Assembly: GCF_013365535.1 (NCBI RefSeq)
Contig: NZ_CP053590.1
Coordinates: 3,152,501-3,216,500 of the forward strand
Direction of reading: 5' to 3'
Length of the DNA: 64,000 bases
From: Aquimarina sp. TRL1
GTDB lineage: Bacteria > Bacteroidota > Bacteroidia > Flavobacteriales > Flavobacteriaceae
In this document: in pieces, positions 25,882-35,101 of the stretch
How the letters are laid out: each line of letters begins with the position of its first letter
Numbering within the stretch: the stretch's first letter is position 1
Position numbers and translations under genes: made by a program
The notes under the pieces: generated by a model
Databases searched by the model: none
Told to the model about the DNA's origin: nothing
What the model saw: the letters and a program-made list of their open reading frames with translations, nothing else

Positions 25882-25911
25882 TTACACATGGCAAGGAGAA
25901 ACCGTGTGTAA
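25882..25911 (+). other. Hairpin between hypothetical gene and pyrD
   Basis: TTACACATGG (25882-25891) pairs with CCGTGTGTAA (25902-25911), with one G-U, around a 10-nt loop CAAGGAGAAA. No T-tract follows, so it is not a canonical terminator. Confidence 0.5.
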
Positions 25912-25944
25912 GAAAATACATTTCTTATTTCTGAGGTAAAGCAT

Positions 25945-25952
25945 TATTTTTG
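25945..25952 (+). promoter_or_regulatory. -7 element for pyrD
   Basis: TATTTTTG, an exact TAnnTTTG match 20 nt upstream of the pyrD start. No well-spaced -33 TTG. Confidence 0.45.
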
Positions 25953-25971
25953 CACCAGAAAAAAAAACTTC

Positions 25972-27000
25972 ATGTATAAAACCCTCGTACGACCAATTCT
26001 GTTTCTGTTTGATCCGGAGAAAGTTCACCATTTTACATTTGCTTTTATAAAAATCATTTCCAAGATTCCATTCATGCCTGCATTGTTTAGGAAGATGTAT
26101 CTGGTAAAGGATAAAAGGTTGGAAAGAGAAGTTTTTGGATTAAAGTTTTCTAATCCGGTGGGATTGGCCGCAGGTTTTGATAAAGAAGCAAAATTATATA
26201 ATGAGCTGAGTAATTTTGGATTTGGTTTTATCGAAATAGGAACTATTACACCCAAAGCGCAATCAGGAAATCCCAAAACCAGATTATTTCGGTTAAAAGA
26301 AGATCAAGGGATTATTAATAGAATGGGCTTTAATAATCAAGGGATAGAAGCTGCAATAAAAAACCTGAAGAAAAGAAATACTAATCTGGTAATAGGAGGA
26401 AATATCGGAAAAAATACAGATACTACTCCCGATGATTATACAGCAGATTATGAAGCTTGTTTTAAAGCATTGCATCCATATGTAGATTACTTTGTAGTGA
26501 ATGTGAGTTGTCCGAATGTAGGGAGTCATGCTAAGCTACAAGATAAAGGATATCTGTTAGAGCTTTTGGGAGGATTGAAAAAGATCAATGCCAAGGAAGC
26601 TAGTCCGAAACCTATAGTTCTAAAAATAGCACCAGATCTCAATAACCAGCAATTGGATGAAATTATTGAAGTAGTAAAAGAAACGGGAATTGATGGGGTG
26701 ATTGCATCAAATACATCAGTGAACAGAACAGGGTTAAAAACTTCTGAAGCCAGATTGAATGCGATAGGAAATGGAGGGCTTAGCGGAAAGCCGATTACGG
26801 AAAGAAGTACTCGGGTTATCAAATACCTGTCAGAGCATTCGGATAATGCATTTCCTATTGTTGGGGTGGGAGGGATTCACACCGCAAAAGATGCATTGGA
26901 TAAATTAGCAGCAGGCGCAACACTTGTACAAGTGTATACAGGTTTTATTTATGAAGGACCTAAGCTTGTCAAAGAGATAAATAAAGCGCTTTTGAAATGA
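25972..27000 (+). CDS. pyrD: Dihydroorotate dehydrogenase (class 2 architecture)
   Basis: FMN enzyme of pyrimidine synthesis that oxidises dihydroorotate to orotate with quinone. The class 2 signature is visible: an N-terminal membrane-associating helical segment (residues 1-45) before the barrel, then [21 protein letters not shown] and the C-terminal FMN site [12 protein letters not shown]. Length 342 aa fits class 2. The catalytic-base position in NVSCPN is Cys (C180), as in class 1 enzymes, where class 2 enzymes usually have Ser. It is followed 18 bp later by a LysE-family gene. Confidence 0.93.
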   Translation: MYKTLVRPILFLFDPEKVHHFTFAFIKIISKIPFMPALFRKMYLVKDKRLEREVFGLKFSNPVGLAAGFDKEAKLYNELSNFGFGFIEIGTITPKAQSGNPKTRLFRLKEDQGIINRMGFNNQGIEAAIKNLKKRNTNLVIGGNIGKNTDTTPDDYTADYEACFKALHPYVDYFVVNVSCPNVGSHAKLQDKGYLLELLGGLKKINAKEASPKPIVLKIAPDLNNQQLDEIIEVVKETGIDGVIASNTSVNRTGLKTSEARLNAIGNGGLSGKPITERSTRVIKYLSEHSDNAFPIVGVGGIHTAKDALDKLAAGATLVQVYTGFIYEGPKLVKEINKALLK

Positions 27001-27018
27001 TTAAAAATCATTTTTTAG

Positions 27019-27645
27019 ATGAATTATGAAATTTTATACGCCTTCGTTTTTGCGGCGACAATTTTAGCACTGTCTCCTGGTCCAGATAATATCTTTGTTT
27101 TGATGCAAAGTATGGTGAATGGAAAAAAATACGGATTAGCAACTGTAGCGGGACTAGTCTCTGGTTGTTTAGTACATACAAGTTTGGTGGCATTTGGAGT
27201 GTCTGCGGTTATCAAACAAAGTGAATTGTTGTTTTTTGCAGTAAAATTACTGGGAGCATTGTATCTGTTTTACCTAGCGTATAAGGTTTGGAGAAGTGAT
27301 GCTGCTATTGATCTTTCAGATGGAGGCGTGCCCAAAAAAAGCCTTGGACAATTGTTTAAACAAGGTTTTTTGATGAATGTACTCAATCCAAAAGTCTCTA
27401 TTTTTTTTCTGGCATTTTTTCCTGGTTTTTTATTCAGCAATACAATAAGTCATGTTATTCAGTTTTATGTACTGGGATTTCTTTTTATGGCTGTCGCATT
27501 TATTGTTTTCGGGTTGATTGCAGTTTTAGCAGGTTTTATCTCAGATTTTATCAGAACCAATAAAAAAGCAACAATTGTTTTAAAATGGGCACAAGTAGTT
27601 GTGTTTGCAGGAATCGGAATTTTTATCCTGTTTTCTGGAAAATAA
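27019..27645 (+). CDS. LysE/RhtB family amino-acid exporter
   Basis: 208-aa inner-membrane exporter with six hydrophobic segments. The family hallmark ALSPGPDNIFVLMQS lies in the first helix region (residues 14-30), and GALYLFYLAYKVWRS near residue 75 matches the third helix. It exports amino acids or their derivatives; the substrate cannot be told. It lies close behind pyrD and 48 bp before the HMG-CoA-lyase gene. Confidence 0.9.
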   Translation: MNYEILYAFVFAATILALSPGPDNIFVLMQSMVNGKKYGLATVAGLVSGCLVHTSLVAFGVSAVIKQSELLFFAVKLLGALYLFYLAYKVWRSDAAIDLSDGGVPKKSLGQLFKQGFLMNVLNPKVSIFFLAFFPGFLFSNTISHVIQFYVLGFLFMAVAFIVFGLIAVLAGFISDFIRTNKKATIVLKWAQVVVFAGIGIFILFSGK

Positions 27646-27693
27646 TTCTATTTTTATACTCAAAATTCAACATTTTATAGATTCCGACCCCAT

Positions 27694-28563
27694 ATGATGG
27701 AAGAAAAGGTAAAGCTTATTGAATGTCCCAGAGATGCAATGCAAGGTATTAAAACATTCATTCCCACAGAAAAAAAAGTGCAATACATTCAATCGTTGTT
27801 GCAGTGTGGTTTTGATACTATCGACTTTGGGAGCTTTGTGTCCCCCAAGGCGATTCCGCAAATGGTGGATACTGCAGAAGTATTGTCGCGTCTGGATTTA
27901 TCTGCTACCCAAAGCAAGTTGCTGGCGATTATAGCAAATGTACGGGGAGCCAATGATGCCGTGCAGCATGAGGCGATAAATTATTTAGGGTATCCGTTTT
28001 CTATATCAGAGAATTTTCAGATGCGTAATACGCATAAAACAATTGCAGAATCTGTCGATACACTTCAGGAGATTTTAGCTATAGCAGCCCAAAAAAATAA
28101 AGAGGTGGTAGCCTATCTTTCTATGGGATTTGGGAACCCCTATGGAGACCCCTGGAATGTGGATATTGTAGGGGAATGGACAGAGAAATTAAGCGCAATG
28201 GGGGTGAAAATTTTGTCGCTTTCAGATACCGTAGGAACTTCTACGCCTGATATTATCACGTACTTATATGAGAATCTCATCCCAAAATATCCCGAAATAG
28301 AATTTGGAGCACATTTGCATACAACGCCTTCTTCTTGGTTTGAGAAGGTTGATGCAGCTTATAAGGCAGGATGTAGGAGGTTTGATGGTGCAATTCAGGG
28401 ATTTGGAGGTTGTCCGATGGCAAAAGACGAACTGACAGGGAATATGCCTACAGAAAAAATGCTGTCTTACTTTACAGCTGAAAAAGCAGATGCAAATATC
28501 AGGACTATGAGTTTCGAAGCTGCTCATAATGAGGCGACAAAAATATTTTCGGTTTATCATTAA
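27694..28563 (+). CDS. Hydroxymethylglutaryl-CoA lyase family protein
   Basis: 289-aa TIM-barrel aldolase of the HMG-CoA lyase/homocitrate-synthase superfamily. HMG-CoA lyase cleaves HMG-CoA to acetoacetate and acetyl-CoA in leucine breakdown. Matching residues: the Arg-Asp pair in ECPRDAMQG, the metal-binding pair in AHLHTTPS, and the active-site Cys loop GGCPMAKDELTGNMPTE. It has no signal peptide. Together with the leucine-type dehydrogenase at 17.3 kb it points to branched-chain amino-acid catabolism, though the two are not linked. Confidence 0.88.
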   Translation: MMEEKVKLIECPRDAMQGIKTFIPTEKKVQYIQSLLQCGFDTIDFGSFVSPKAIPQMVDTAEVLSRLDLSATQSKLLAIIANVRGANDAVQHEAINYLGYPFSISENFQMRNTHKTIAESVDTLQEILAIAAQKNKEVVAYLSMGFGNPYGDPWNVDIVGEWTEKLSAMGVKILSLSDTVGTSTPDIITYLYENLIPKYPEIEFGAHLHTTPSSWFEKVDAAYKAGCRRFDGAIQGFGGCPMAKDELTGNMPTEKMLSYFTAEKADANIRTMSFEAAHNEATKIFSVYH

Positions 28564-28617
28564 GCCTCTGTTCTGTATTTTACTTATGATGGTTTCGCCA
28601 TATAGTTTGTAATGTTA

Positions 28618-28630
28618 ATTTAGATTTATT
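28618..28630 (+). promoter_or_regulatory. Candidate iron box, upstream arm
   Basis: ATTTAGATTTATT, the forward arm of a perfect 13-bp inverted repeat whose other arm is at 28692-28704. It lies just upstream of the -33 element of the DUF4856 promoter. The same core recurs upstream of the iron-binding protein gene and the 48-aa Cys-rich gene. Confidence 0.5.
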
Positions 28631-28642
28631 TAACGTAATAGT

Positions 28643-28672
28643 TTGTTGAGAGTAATTTCTTGAGTATATTTG
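28643..28672 (+). promoter_or_regulatory. Promoter of the DUF4856/imelysin locus
   Basis: TTG at 28643-28645, a 19-nt spacer, then TATATTTG at 28665-28672: a full flavobacterial promoter, about 41 nt upstream of the start. It lies between the two arms of a 13-bp inverted repeat, an arrangement suited to repression. Confidence 0.65.
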
Positions 28673-28691
28673 CTCCCTGTTAATTATTTGT

Positions 28692-28704
28692 AATAAATCT
28701 AAAT
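28692..28704 (-). promoter_or_regulatory. Candidate iron box, downstream arm
   Basis: AATAAATCTAAAT, exact reverse complement of the element at 28618-28630. It lies between the predicted transcription start and the DUF4856 start codon. Confidence 0.5.
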
Positions 28705-28713
28705 AAAAAGGGA

Positions 28714-29943
28714 ATGAAAGCACATAACCTATTTAAAATGGCATTTGTATCAGGAGCTATGATCTTGGGATCTTGTTCTTCTGATGATGATAACGGATCT
28801 TCAGTACCATCTTTTGATGAGCCGGTAAACTACGTATTTGAACGTGACGGAAAAAGTACAGTGGATTTTGGTGGACAGACTACCAGAATTGCAATGGCAG
28901 AAGAAATTATTGACGCTTTTAAAGTGAAAACAACAGAAGAGGCCGCTTTGTTGGCAATGTATGCACACGAAAAAGGAAAAAACGATTTTTCTGACCCTGC
29001 GTTAAATGCATCTGATAAAAGTGTAAAAAGTAAAACAGCAGCTTCTACAGATTATTTTGCAGATAATGCACCAGTATCAGCAGAGATTAAAGCAGAATTT
29101 GATTCTTGGATTTCAGGGCAGGTAACCGAAGTATTTCCTAATTGGGAAGTAACTGCTGAGGCAGGTAAAGCAGGAGTGATACAAGAAGCAGGTGGTGGAA
29201 AAAACCGCTATGTAAATGCAAAAGGTCTTGAATATGATCAGGCATTCGCAAAAAGTTTGATCGGAGGGTTAATGCTTGATCAGGCAATTAACAATTACCT
29301 GGGGACAAACGTACTTGATGCGGGTACAAACAAAGAGGATAATGATAATGGAGTAGTAAAAGAAGGTAAGACATATACGAATATGGAGCATAAGTGGGAT
29401 GAGGCTTATGGATACCTTTATGGAGCATCTGCAGATAAAACAAAACCAAATGAAACTATTGGAGATGCTGATAGCTTCCTTAATAAATATGTAGGGAGAG
29501 TAGAAAAAGATACTGATTTTGCAGGGATCGCAGAGACGATTTTTAATGCCTTCAAAAAAGGACGTGCAGCAATCGTAGCGAAGCAATATTCTGTTCGTGA
29601 TGAGCAAGCGGATATTGTTAAAGAAAACTTATCAAAAGTAATTGGTGTAAGAGCAGTATACTACTTACAACAAGGAAAGAATGGATTAGGTGCTGCTTCT
29701 GTGGATTATGGTTCTGTATTCCATGACCTTTCTGAAGGATATGGATTTGTATATAGCTTACAATTCACACAAGATCCTACAACGAATAAGCCTTACTTCT
29801 CAAGAGATGAGGTAAAAGGATTATTGAATGATCTAATGGGAGGAACCAATGGATTATGGACAGTAACTCCAGCTACATTGGATAAAATGTCTGAAACAAT
29901 TGCAGCTAAATTTGGGTTTACTGTTGCGCAGGCAGGAAGTTAA
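28714..29943 (+). CDS. DUF4856 lipoprotein of an iron-uptake locus
   Basis: 409-aa lipoprotein: lipobox ILGSC followed by an acidic Ser/Asp stretch. The rest matches DUF4856 as I know it (VNYVFERDGKSTVDFGGQTTRI near residue 37 and the Met/Asp/Gln-rich helices GGLMLDQAINNYL). The family is usually found beside imelysin-like proteins and shares a mostly helical character. It is likely anchored to the outer membrane. It is first in the row DUF4856-imelysin-HTTM-TonB receptor, with a consensus promoter flanked by a 13-bp inverted repeat. Its biochemical role is unknown. Confidence 0.82.
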   Translation: MKAHNLFKMAFVSGAMILGSCSSDDDNGSSVPSFDEPVNYVFERDGKSTVDFGGQTTRIAMAEEIIDAFKVKTTEEAALLAMYAHEKGKNDFSDPALNASDKSVKSKTAASTDYFADNAPVSAEIKAEFDSWISGQVTEVFPNWEVTAEAGKAGVIQEAGGGKNRYVNAKGLEYDQAFAKSLIGGLMLDQAINNYLGTNVLDAGTNKEDNDNGVVKEGKTYTNMEHKWDEAYGYLYGASADKTKPNETIGDADSFLNKYVGRVEKDTDFAGIAETIFNAFKKGRAAIVAKQYSVRDEQADIVKENLSKVIGVRAVYYLQQGKNGLGAASVDYGSVFHDLSEGYGFVYSLQFTQDPTTNKPYFSRDEVKGLLNDLMGGTNGLWTVTPATLDKMSETIAAKFGFTVAQAGS

Positions 29944-30005
29944 TCTATTGGCTTAATTACGTAAAAAATCTTCTTTTCAATGTTTTGAAAAGAATAATAT
30001 AAAAT

Positions 30006-30047
30006 AAAAGGGGGCTGAATAGGAGTATATTTCAGCCTCTTTTTTTT
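30006..30047 (+). terminator. Terminator after DUF4856
   Basis: GGGGCTGAA (30011-30019) pairs with TTCAGCCTC (30031-30039), with one G-U, followed by nine T residues. It partly separates DUF4856 from the imelysin gene. Confidence 0.75.
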
Positions 30048-30054
30048 ACATTTG
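30047..30054 (+). promoter_or_regulatory. -7 element for the imelysin gene
   Basis: TACATTTG, an exact TAnnTTTG match directly after the terminator T-run and 32 nt before the start. No -33 TTG. Confidence 0.4.
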
Positions 30055-30086
30055 CAAAATCTTATTAAGAATAAATAAGAATAAAT

Positions 30087-31202
30087 ATGAAAAAATTAGT
30101 AGTATCTGTCTTTGCAATTGCTTTATTAGTAGTCGCTTGTAGCAAAGATGATAACTCAGATGGAGGAGGAAATAGCGACAGTTTTGACAGAAAGGCAATG
30201 CTGCAAAATATGGCAGATAATATCATTCTTCCTTCTTACCAGAACTTTAAAACCGCTTTAGGGTCTTTTCAGGAAGCAACTACCACATTTACCACCACTG
30301 CTACAAGAGAAAACCTGGTAGCATTGCGATCAAAATGGGTAGATGCATATAAAGCCTGGCAACATGTAAGTATGTTTGAGATCGGAAAAGCAGAAGAGTT
30401 AAGGTATAAGGAATTTATGAATATATATCCGACCAATACCACCAATATCAAAAGTAATATTTCGGGAACATATGATCTGACATCAATCTCTCTGCAAGAT
30501 GAGCAGGGATTTCCAGCATTGGATTATTTGATTAATGGATTAGGAGAATCAGATGCAGATATTTTAGTGTTTTATACGACAGATGGAGAAGCGGCAAATT
30601 ATAAGAAGTATATGACAGACCTTGTTGCTCGAATGACGACATTAACAGACGAGGTGGTTGGTAGCTGGACAAATGGATACAGAGATACTTTTGTAAACAG
30701 TAGTGGGTCTTCTGCTACCAGTTCTCTGGATAAGATGGCTAATGACTATGTATATCATTACGAGAAGAACTTAAGAGCAGGAAAAGTCGGAATTCCAGCA
30801 GGTGTTTGGACTGGGACGGCTTCTGATAACAGCGTAGAAGCATTGTACAAAGGGGATTTGTCAAAAGTATTATTGTTAGAAAATCTGACAGCAATGCAAA
30901 ACTTATTTAATGGAGTTCATTTTGGTAAAACTACAACAGGGGAAAGTTTTAAAACGTATTTGGATTTTCTGAATACACTTAAAAATGAACAAGACTTAAG
31001 TAAATTGATTAATAATCAGTTTGATGCTTCCAGAACTGCAATTGATAAACTTGGAGATGATTTTTCTGCACAGGTTAGAAATAATAATGAATCTATGTTG
31101 GAAACCTATAGCGTATTGCAAAAAAATGTCCCATTGCTTAAAGTAGACATGTTTTCTGCAATGAGTATTAGAGTGGATTATGTAGACGCAGATGGAGACT
31201 AA
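30087..31202 (+). CDS. Imelysin-like (M75 family) lipoprotein
   Basis: 371-aa lipoprotein (lipobox LLVVACSKDD). The helical imelysin fold is indicated by KWVDAYKAWQHVSMFEIGKAEE and the later block LLENLTAMQNLFNGVHFG. Family members are iron-regulated and thought to bind metal, without proven protease activity. The GxHxxE motif of classical members is not present: the equivalent block reads GFPALDYL, so His becomes Pro and Glu becomes Asp. It lies between DUF4856 and the HTTM gene, supporting a role in iron uptake at the cell surface. Confidence 0.88.
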   Translation: MKKLVVSVFAIALLVVACSKDDNSDGGGNSDSFDRKAMLQNMADNIILPSYQNFKTALGSFQEATTTFTTTATRENLVALRSKWVDAYKAWQHVSMFEIGKAEELRYKEFMNIYPTNTTNIKSNISGTYDLTSISLQDEQGFPALDYLINGLGESDADILVFYTTDGEAANYKKYMTDLVARMTTLTDEVVGSWTNGYRDTFVNSSGSSATSSLDKMANDYVYHYEKNLRAGKVGIPAGVWTGTASDNSVEALYKGDLSKVLLLENLTAMQNLFNGVHFGKTTTGESFKTYLDFLNTLKNEQDLSKLINNQFDASRTAIDKLGDDFSAQVRNNNESMLETYSVLQKNVPLLKVDMFSAMSIRVDYVDADGD

Positions 31203-31282
31203 TTAAGATCTTCTTTCTTTTGTAATTGTATATCCTACTAAGGATTGCAACAATAAATGTATTATTAAAATTCATCATCCTG

Positions 31283-32644
31283 ATGAAATACCCCTTAAAA
31301 GAATATTTCAAAAAAAATACGGAAGCTGCTTCACTAGCAGTTTTTCGTATTTTTTTTGGAGTAATGATGTTTTTCAGTATTGTACGTTTTTGGAGTTATG
31401 GTTGGATTGAAAAACTGTATATAACCCCTACATTCTTTTTCTCTTATTACGGTTTTGATTTTGTAAAACCCTTGGGGGTATATACCTATGGGATATTTGT
31501 AATTTGCGGAATAGCTGCTTTGTGTATTGCTTTGGGATACAAGTATAGGATTGCAGCGATTGTATTTTTTCTCAGCTTTACATATATAGAACTAATGGAT
31601 AAGACTACCTATCTTAATCATTATTACTTTATAAGTTTACTGAGCTTTGTGATGATATTTCTTCCTGCGAATGCATACTATTCTATCGATAGCAAAATAA
31701 AAGGAATCTCGTATCAGCAAGTGCCAAAATGGACAGTAGATTCGATAAAACTGATGTTAGGAATTGTCTATTTTTATGCAGGATTGGCTAAGCTGAATTC
31801 TGATTGGCTGGTACGTGCAATGCCATTAAAAATTTGGTTGCCTTCTAAATATGATATCCCTGTTATTGGAGGGATGATGGATCAGGAGTGGGTGCATTAT
31901 CTGTTTAGTTATACAGGGGCTATTTATGACTTGACGATTCCTTTTTTACTTCTATACAAGAAAACAAGAGGAGTTGCATTTTTTATGGTAGTGGTGTTTC
32001 ATGTACTAACAAGAATCCTGTTCCCTATAGGAATGTTTCCTTATATAATGATTGTTAGTACCTTGATATTTTTTGACCCCTCAGTGCATCATCGAATTAT
32101 AGCGTTTATCTCTAGATTCTTTAAGATTACTTCTAAAGTAGCTAATACCAAAAAAGCATGGGTAATGCATCCGGTACGAAGTAAGATAATTACCGGAATG
32201 TTTGCTCTGTTTTTTATTGTTCAGCTATTGTTCCCCTTTCGATATCTATTGTATCCGGGGGAGTTATTCTGGACAGAAGAAGGATTTCGATTCTCATGGA
32301 GGGTGATGTTGATAGAAAAGGCAGGTTATGCCAATTTCAAAATAGTCGATAAGAAAAAAGGAACGTATTTCTATGTCAATAATGATGATTTTCTCACCAC
32401 GTTTCAACAGAAACAAATGGCGACTCAATCAGATTTTATTTTGCAATATGCACATTATTTAAAGAAACATTTCGAGTCACAGGGACATCAGAATGTCGGG
32501 GTTTATGTAGAGAGCTATGTGACATTAAACGGTCGCTTGAGTACTACGTATATCGACCCGGAAGTAGACTTGGGGGAACTAAAAGAATCATTTAAACATA
32601 AAACGTGGATTATTCCATTCAAAGATGAAATTAAAGGTTTATAA
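31283..32644 (+). CDS. HTTM-domain membrane protein (vitamin K-dependent carboxylase-like)
   Basis: About 453-aa polytopic protein with an HTTM domain, related to the membrane part of gamma-glutamyl carboxylase. Hallmarks are LAVFRIFFGVMMFFSIVRFW, YLNHYYFISLLSF and IKLMLGIVYFYAGLAKLNSDWL. A soluble C-terminal domain follows (residues about 330-453). The start at ATG 31283 gives the standard N-terminus; a TTG at 31226 would add 19 atypical residues. Its 3' end overlaps the TonB receptor start by 20 bp. The substrate is unknown; context suggests modification or handling in iron uptake. Confidence 0.87.
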   Translation: MKYPLKEYFKKNTEAASLAVFRIFFGVMMFFSIVRFWSYGWIEKLYITPTFFFSYYGFDFVKPLGVYTYGIFVICGIAALCIALGYKYRIAAIVFFLSFTYIELMDKTTYLNHYYFISLLSFVMIFLPANAYYSIDSKIKGISYQQVPKWTVDSIKLMLGIVYFYAGLAKLNSDWLVRAMPLKIWLPSKYDIPVIGGMMDQEWVHYLFSYTGAIYDLTIPFLLLYKKTRGVAFFMVVVFHVLTRILFPIGMFPYIMIVSTLIFFDPSVHHRIIAFISRFFKITSKVANTKKAWVMHPVRSKIITGMFALFFIVQLLFPFRYLLYPGELFWTEEGFRFSWRVMLIEKAGYANFKIVDKKKGTYFYVNNDDFLTTFQQKQMATQSDFILQYAHYLKKHFESQGHQNVGVYVESYVTLNGRLSTTYIDPEVDLGELKESFKHKTWIIPFKDEIKGL

Positions 32645-35045
32645 AATAATTATCGCAATCACGGTATTCGCATTTTCATATACATCATATGGACAGTATG
32701 CTATTTCGGGAAAAGTAATTGATACAAAATCCAAAGGAATCCCTGATGCAGATGTGTATAATCAAAATACGGGAGTACATGTAAAAACTGATCAGGAAGG
32801 AAAATTTCTGTTTCCTGATGTAAAAGAAGGAAGTTATGTAATCACGGTATTTGGTCTCGCATATGAGATTAGTGAACAACCACTCGATGTTTCCTCAGAT
32901 ACAGAAATAAAGATTGTACTTAAACCTCTGGGAGAAGAACTGTCTGAAGTGTTGATTACACAACGAAAGAAAAAAATATTTGGACTAAAACAATTAAAAC
33001 CCGTCGAAGGAACGGCTATTTATGCAGGGAAAAAAAGTGAAGTAGTCTTGCTGGAAAACTCTTTGGGAAATCTGGCAGCAAATAATGCCAGGCAAGTATA
33101 TGCTCAGGTAGTTGGGTTAAATATATATGAGAATAGTATTGGAGGGTTACAGCTTAATATAGGAGGTAGGGGGTTGGACCCTAATAGAACAGCTAATTTT
33201 AATACACGTCAGAATGGGTATGATATTAGTGCAGATGTATTGGGCTACCCGGAAAGCTATTATACGCCTCCGGCAGAAGCATTAAGTGAGATTCAGGTGG
33301 TCCGGGGAGCTGCATCCTTACAATATGGGACCCAATTCGGAGGGATGATCAACTTTAAAATGAAACAACCGAACCCTGATAAAGAAATAGAATTGGTATC
33401 CAGACAAACATTAGGATCATATAATTTATTTACTAGTTTTAATAGTTTAGGAGGAACCAAAGGAAAATTCAGTTACTATGCATATTTTAATTATAAACAA
33501 GGAGATGGCTTTAGACCGAATTCTGATTTTGATTCTAAAAATGCCTATGCACATCTGGGATATCAGTTGACAGAAAACACTAAAATAACAGGAGAGTTTA
33601 CCTATCTGAAATATTTAGCACATCAACCGGGAGGATTGACAGATGACATGTTTGAGGAAGATCCTGCACAAAGTAACAGAACACGAAACTGGTTTGAAGT
33701 AGATTGGAAATTGTTTTCCCTCAGGCTGGATCACAAGTTTAGTGATAAAACTGATATGAGTGTAAATTTCTTTGGATTGGATGCTTCTAGATATGCTTTA
33801 GGGTTTAGAACAAATAGAGTAGATCAACCAGATGATATTGATGAACCGAGAGATTTGATAACGGGTGATTTTAAAAACTTCGGAGCAGAGGCGAGAGTAT
33901 TATCCAGATATAATCTCATGGGAGAAGAGTCTATTTTCTTAATAGGAACCAAGTATTATCAAGCAAATAATGACGGACAACAAGGGCCGGGAGATAATGG
34001 AACTTCGATTGATTTTGATTTTAAACACGATAAGTTTTCCAGTTATCCTAGCCAATCTAAATTTGATTATCCAAATCTCAATGTGGCAGTATTTGGAGAA
34101 AATATTTTTAAGTTCTCAGATAAGTTCTCGGTAACCCCAGGATTTAGATTTGAATACATAAAAACAGAAATAGAAGGAAGCTTCAGAAATATCGTTACAA
34201 ACCTGGCAGGAGATGTAATTCTGGATGAGACAATTGAAGATAACAGATCCTTGGAACGATCATTTGTATTGTTAGGACTAGGAGCTAGTTATAAGCCATT
34301 TGATGGTATGGAACTCTATGGAAATATATCCGAAAACTATAGGTCTGTGACGTTCTCAGATATTAATATAGTAAACCCTTCTTTCAAAATTGATACGGAT
34401 ATACAGGATGAATCAGGATTTACAGCGGATATTGGTGCCAGAGGGAAATTGAATGAAGTGGTTTCTTATGATGTAGGGATTTTTGGGTTGTTCTATAATG
34501 ATCGTATCGGAGTGATACAACAAGAACAACAAGATGGTGCAGTAAAAAACTTTAGAACCAATGTAGGAGATGCTGTTATTTATGGGATGGAATCTCTGAT
34601 AGATGTAAACTTGAATAAGGTGCTGTTACAAAATAGTAAAAACACGAGGTTTAATTGGTTTGCTAATACAGCTTTGGTTAATTCCAAGTACCAAAATACA
34701 GATAAAGAAGTGGAATTTGTTCCTAATATAAACTTTAAGACAGGAATGTCTTTTGGATATAAAAATTTGGTGACTAGTGTTCAATACTCTTTGTTGACCG
34801 ATCAGTTTTCTGATGCAGATAATTCGGTAGATCCTAATATTAGCGGAATTATAGGTGTTATTCCATCATATAGCATACTGGATGTTTCAGCTTCTTACAC
34901 ATATAAAATGCTTAAACTGGAAACAGGGATAAATAATTTATTGAACGAAAGCTATTTTACACAACGAGCAACAGGCTATCCAGGACCTGGTATTATACCT
35001 TCAGAACCATTGACTTGGTATGTCACCTTGCAATTACAGTTGTAA
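32625..35045 (+). CDS. TonB-dependent receptor, ferric-siderophore/FecA-like
   Basis: 806-aa outer-membrane active-transport barrel. A signal peptide (ending YTSYGQ) is followed by a carboxypeptidase-like beta-sandwich domain (residues 25-105, SGKVIDTKSKGIPDADVY). Then come the plug (VVGLNIYENSIGGLQLNIGGRGLDPNRT, EIQVVRGAASLQYGTQFGG) and a barrel ending LTWYVTLQLQL. The plug and barrel resemble ferric dicitrate-type receptors. It is translationally coupled to the HTTM gene (20-bp overlap), which ties that unusual protein to metal or siderophore uptake. The ligand is not known. Confidence 0.92.
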   Translation: MKLKVYKIIIAITVFAFSYTSYGQYAISGKVIDTKSKGIPDADVYNQNTGVHVKTDQEGKFLFPDVKEGSYVITVFGLAYEISEQPLDVSSDTEIKIVLKPLGEELSEVLITQRKKKIFGLKQLKPVEGTAIYAGKKSEVVLLENSLGNLAANNARQVYAQVVGLNIYENSIGGLQLNIGGRGLDPNRTANFNTRQNGYDISADVLGYPESYYTPPAEALSEIQVVRGAASLQYGTQFGGMINFKMKQPNPDKEIELVSRQTLGSYNLFTSFNSLGGTKGKFSYYAYFNYKQGDGFRPNSDFDSKNAYAHLGYQLTENTKITGEFTYLKYLAHQPGGLTDDMFEEDPAQSNRTRNWFEVDWKLFSLRLDHKFSDKTDMSVNFFGLDASRYALGFRTNRVDQPDDIDEPRDLITGDFKNFGAEARVLSRYNLMGEESIFLIGTKYYQANNDGQQGPGDNGTSIDFDFKHDKFSSYPSQSKFDYPNLNVAVFGENIFKFSDKFSVTPGFRFEYIKTEIEGSFRNIVTNLAGDVILDETIEDNRSLERSFVLLGLGASYKPFDGMELYGNISENYRSVTFSDINIVNPSFKIDTDIQDESGFTADIGARGKLNEVVSYDVGIFGLFYNDRIGVIQQEQQDGAVKNFRTNVGDAVIYGMESLIDVNLNKVLLQNSKNTRFNWFANTALVNSKYQNTDKEVEFVPNINFKTGMSFGYKNLVTSVQYSLLTDQFSDADNSVDPNISGIIGVIPSYSILDVSASYTYKMLKLETGINNLLNESYFTQRATGYPGPGIIPSEPLTWYVTLQLQL

Positions 35046-35101
35046 ACAGTAATATAATTCGTCTATGCGCTTTTGGTACATAATAATTGTAATGACTAGG
35101 T

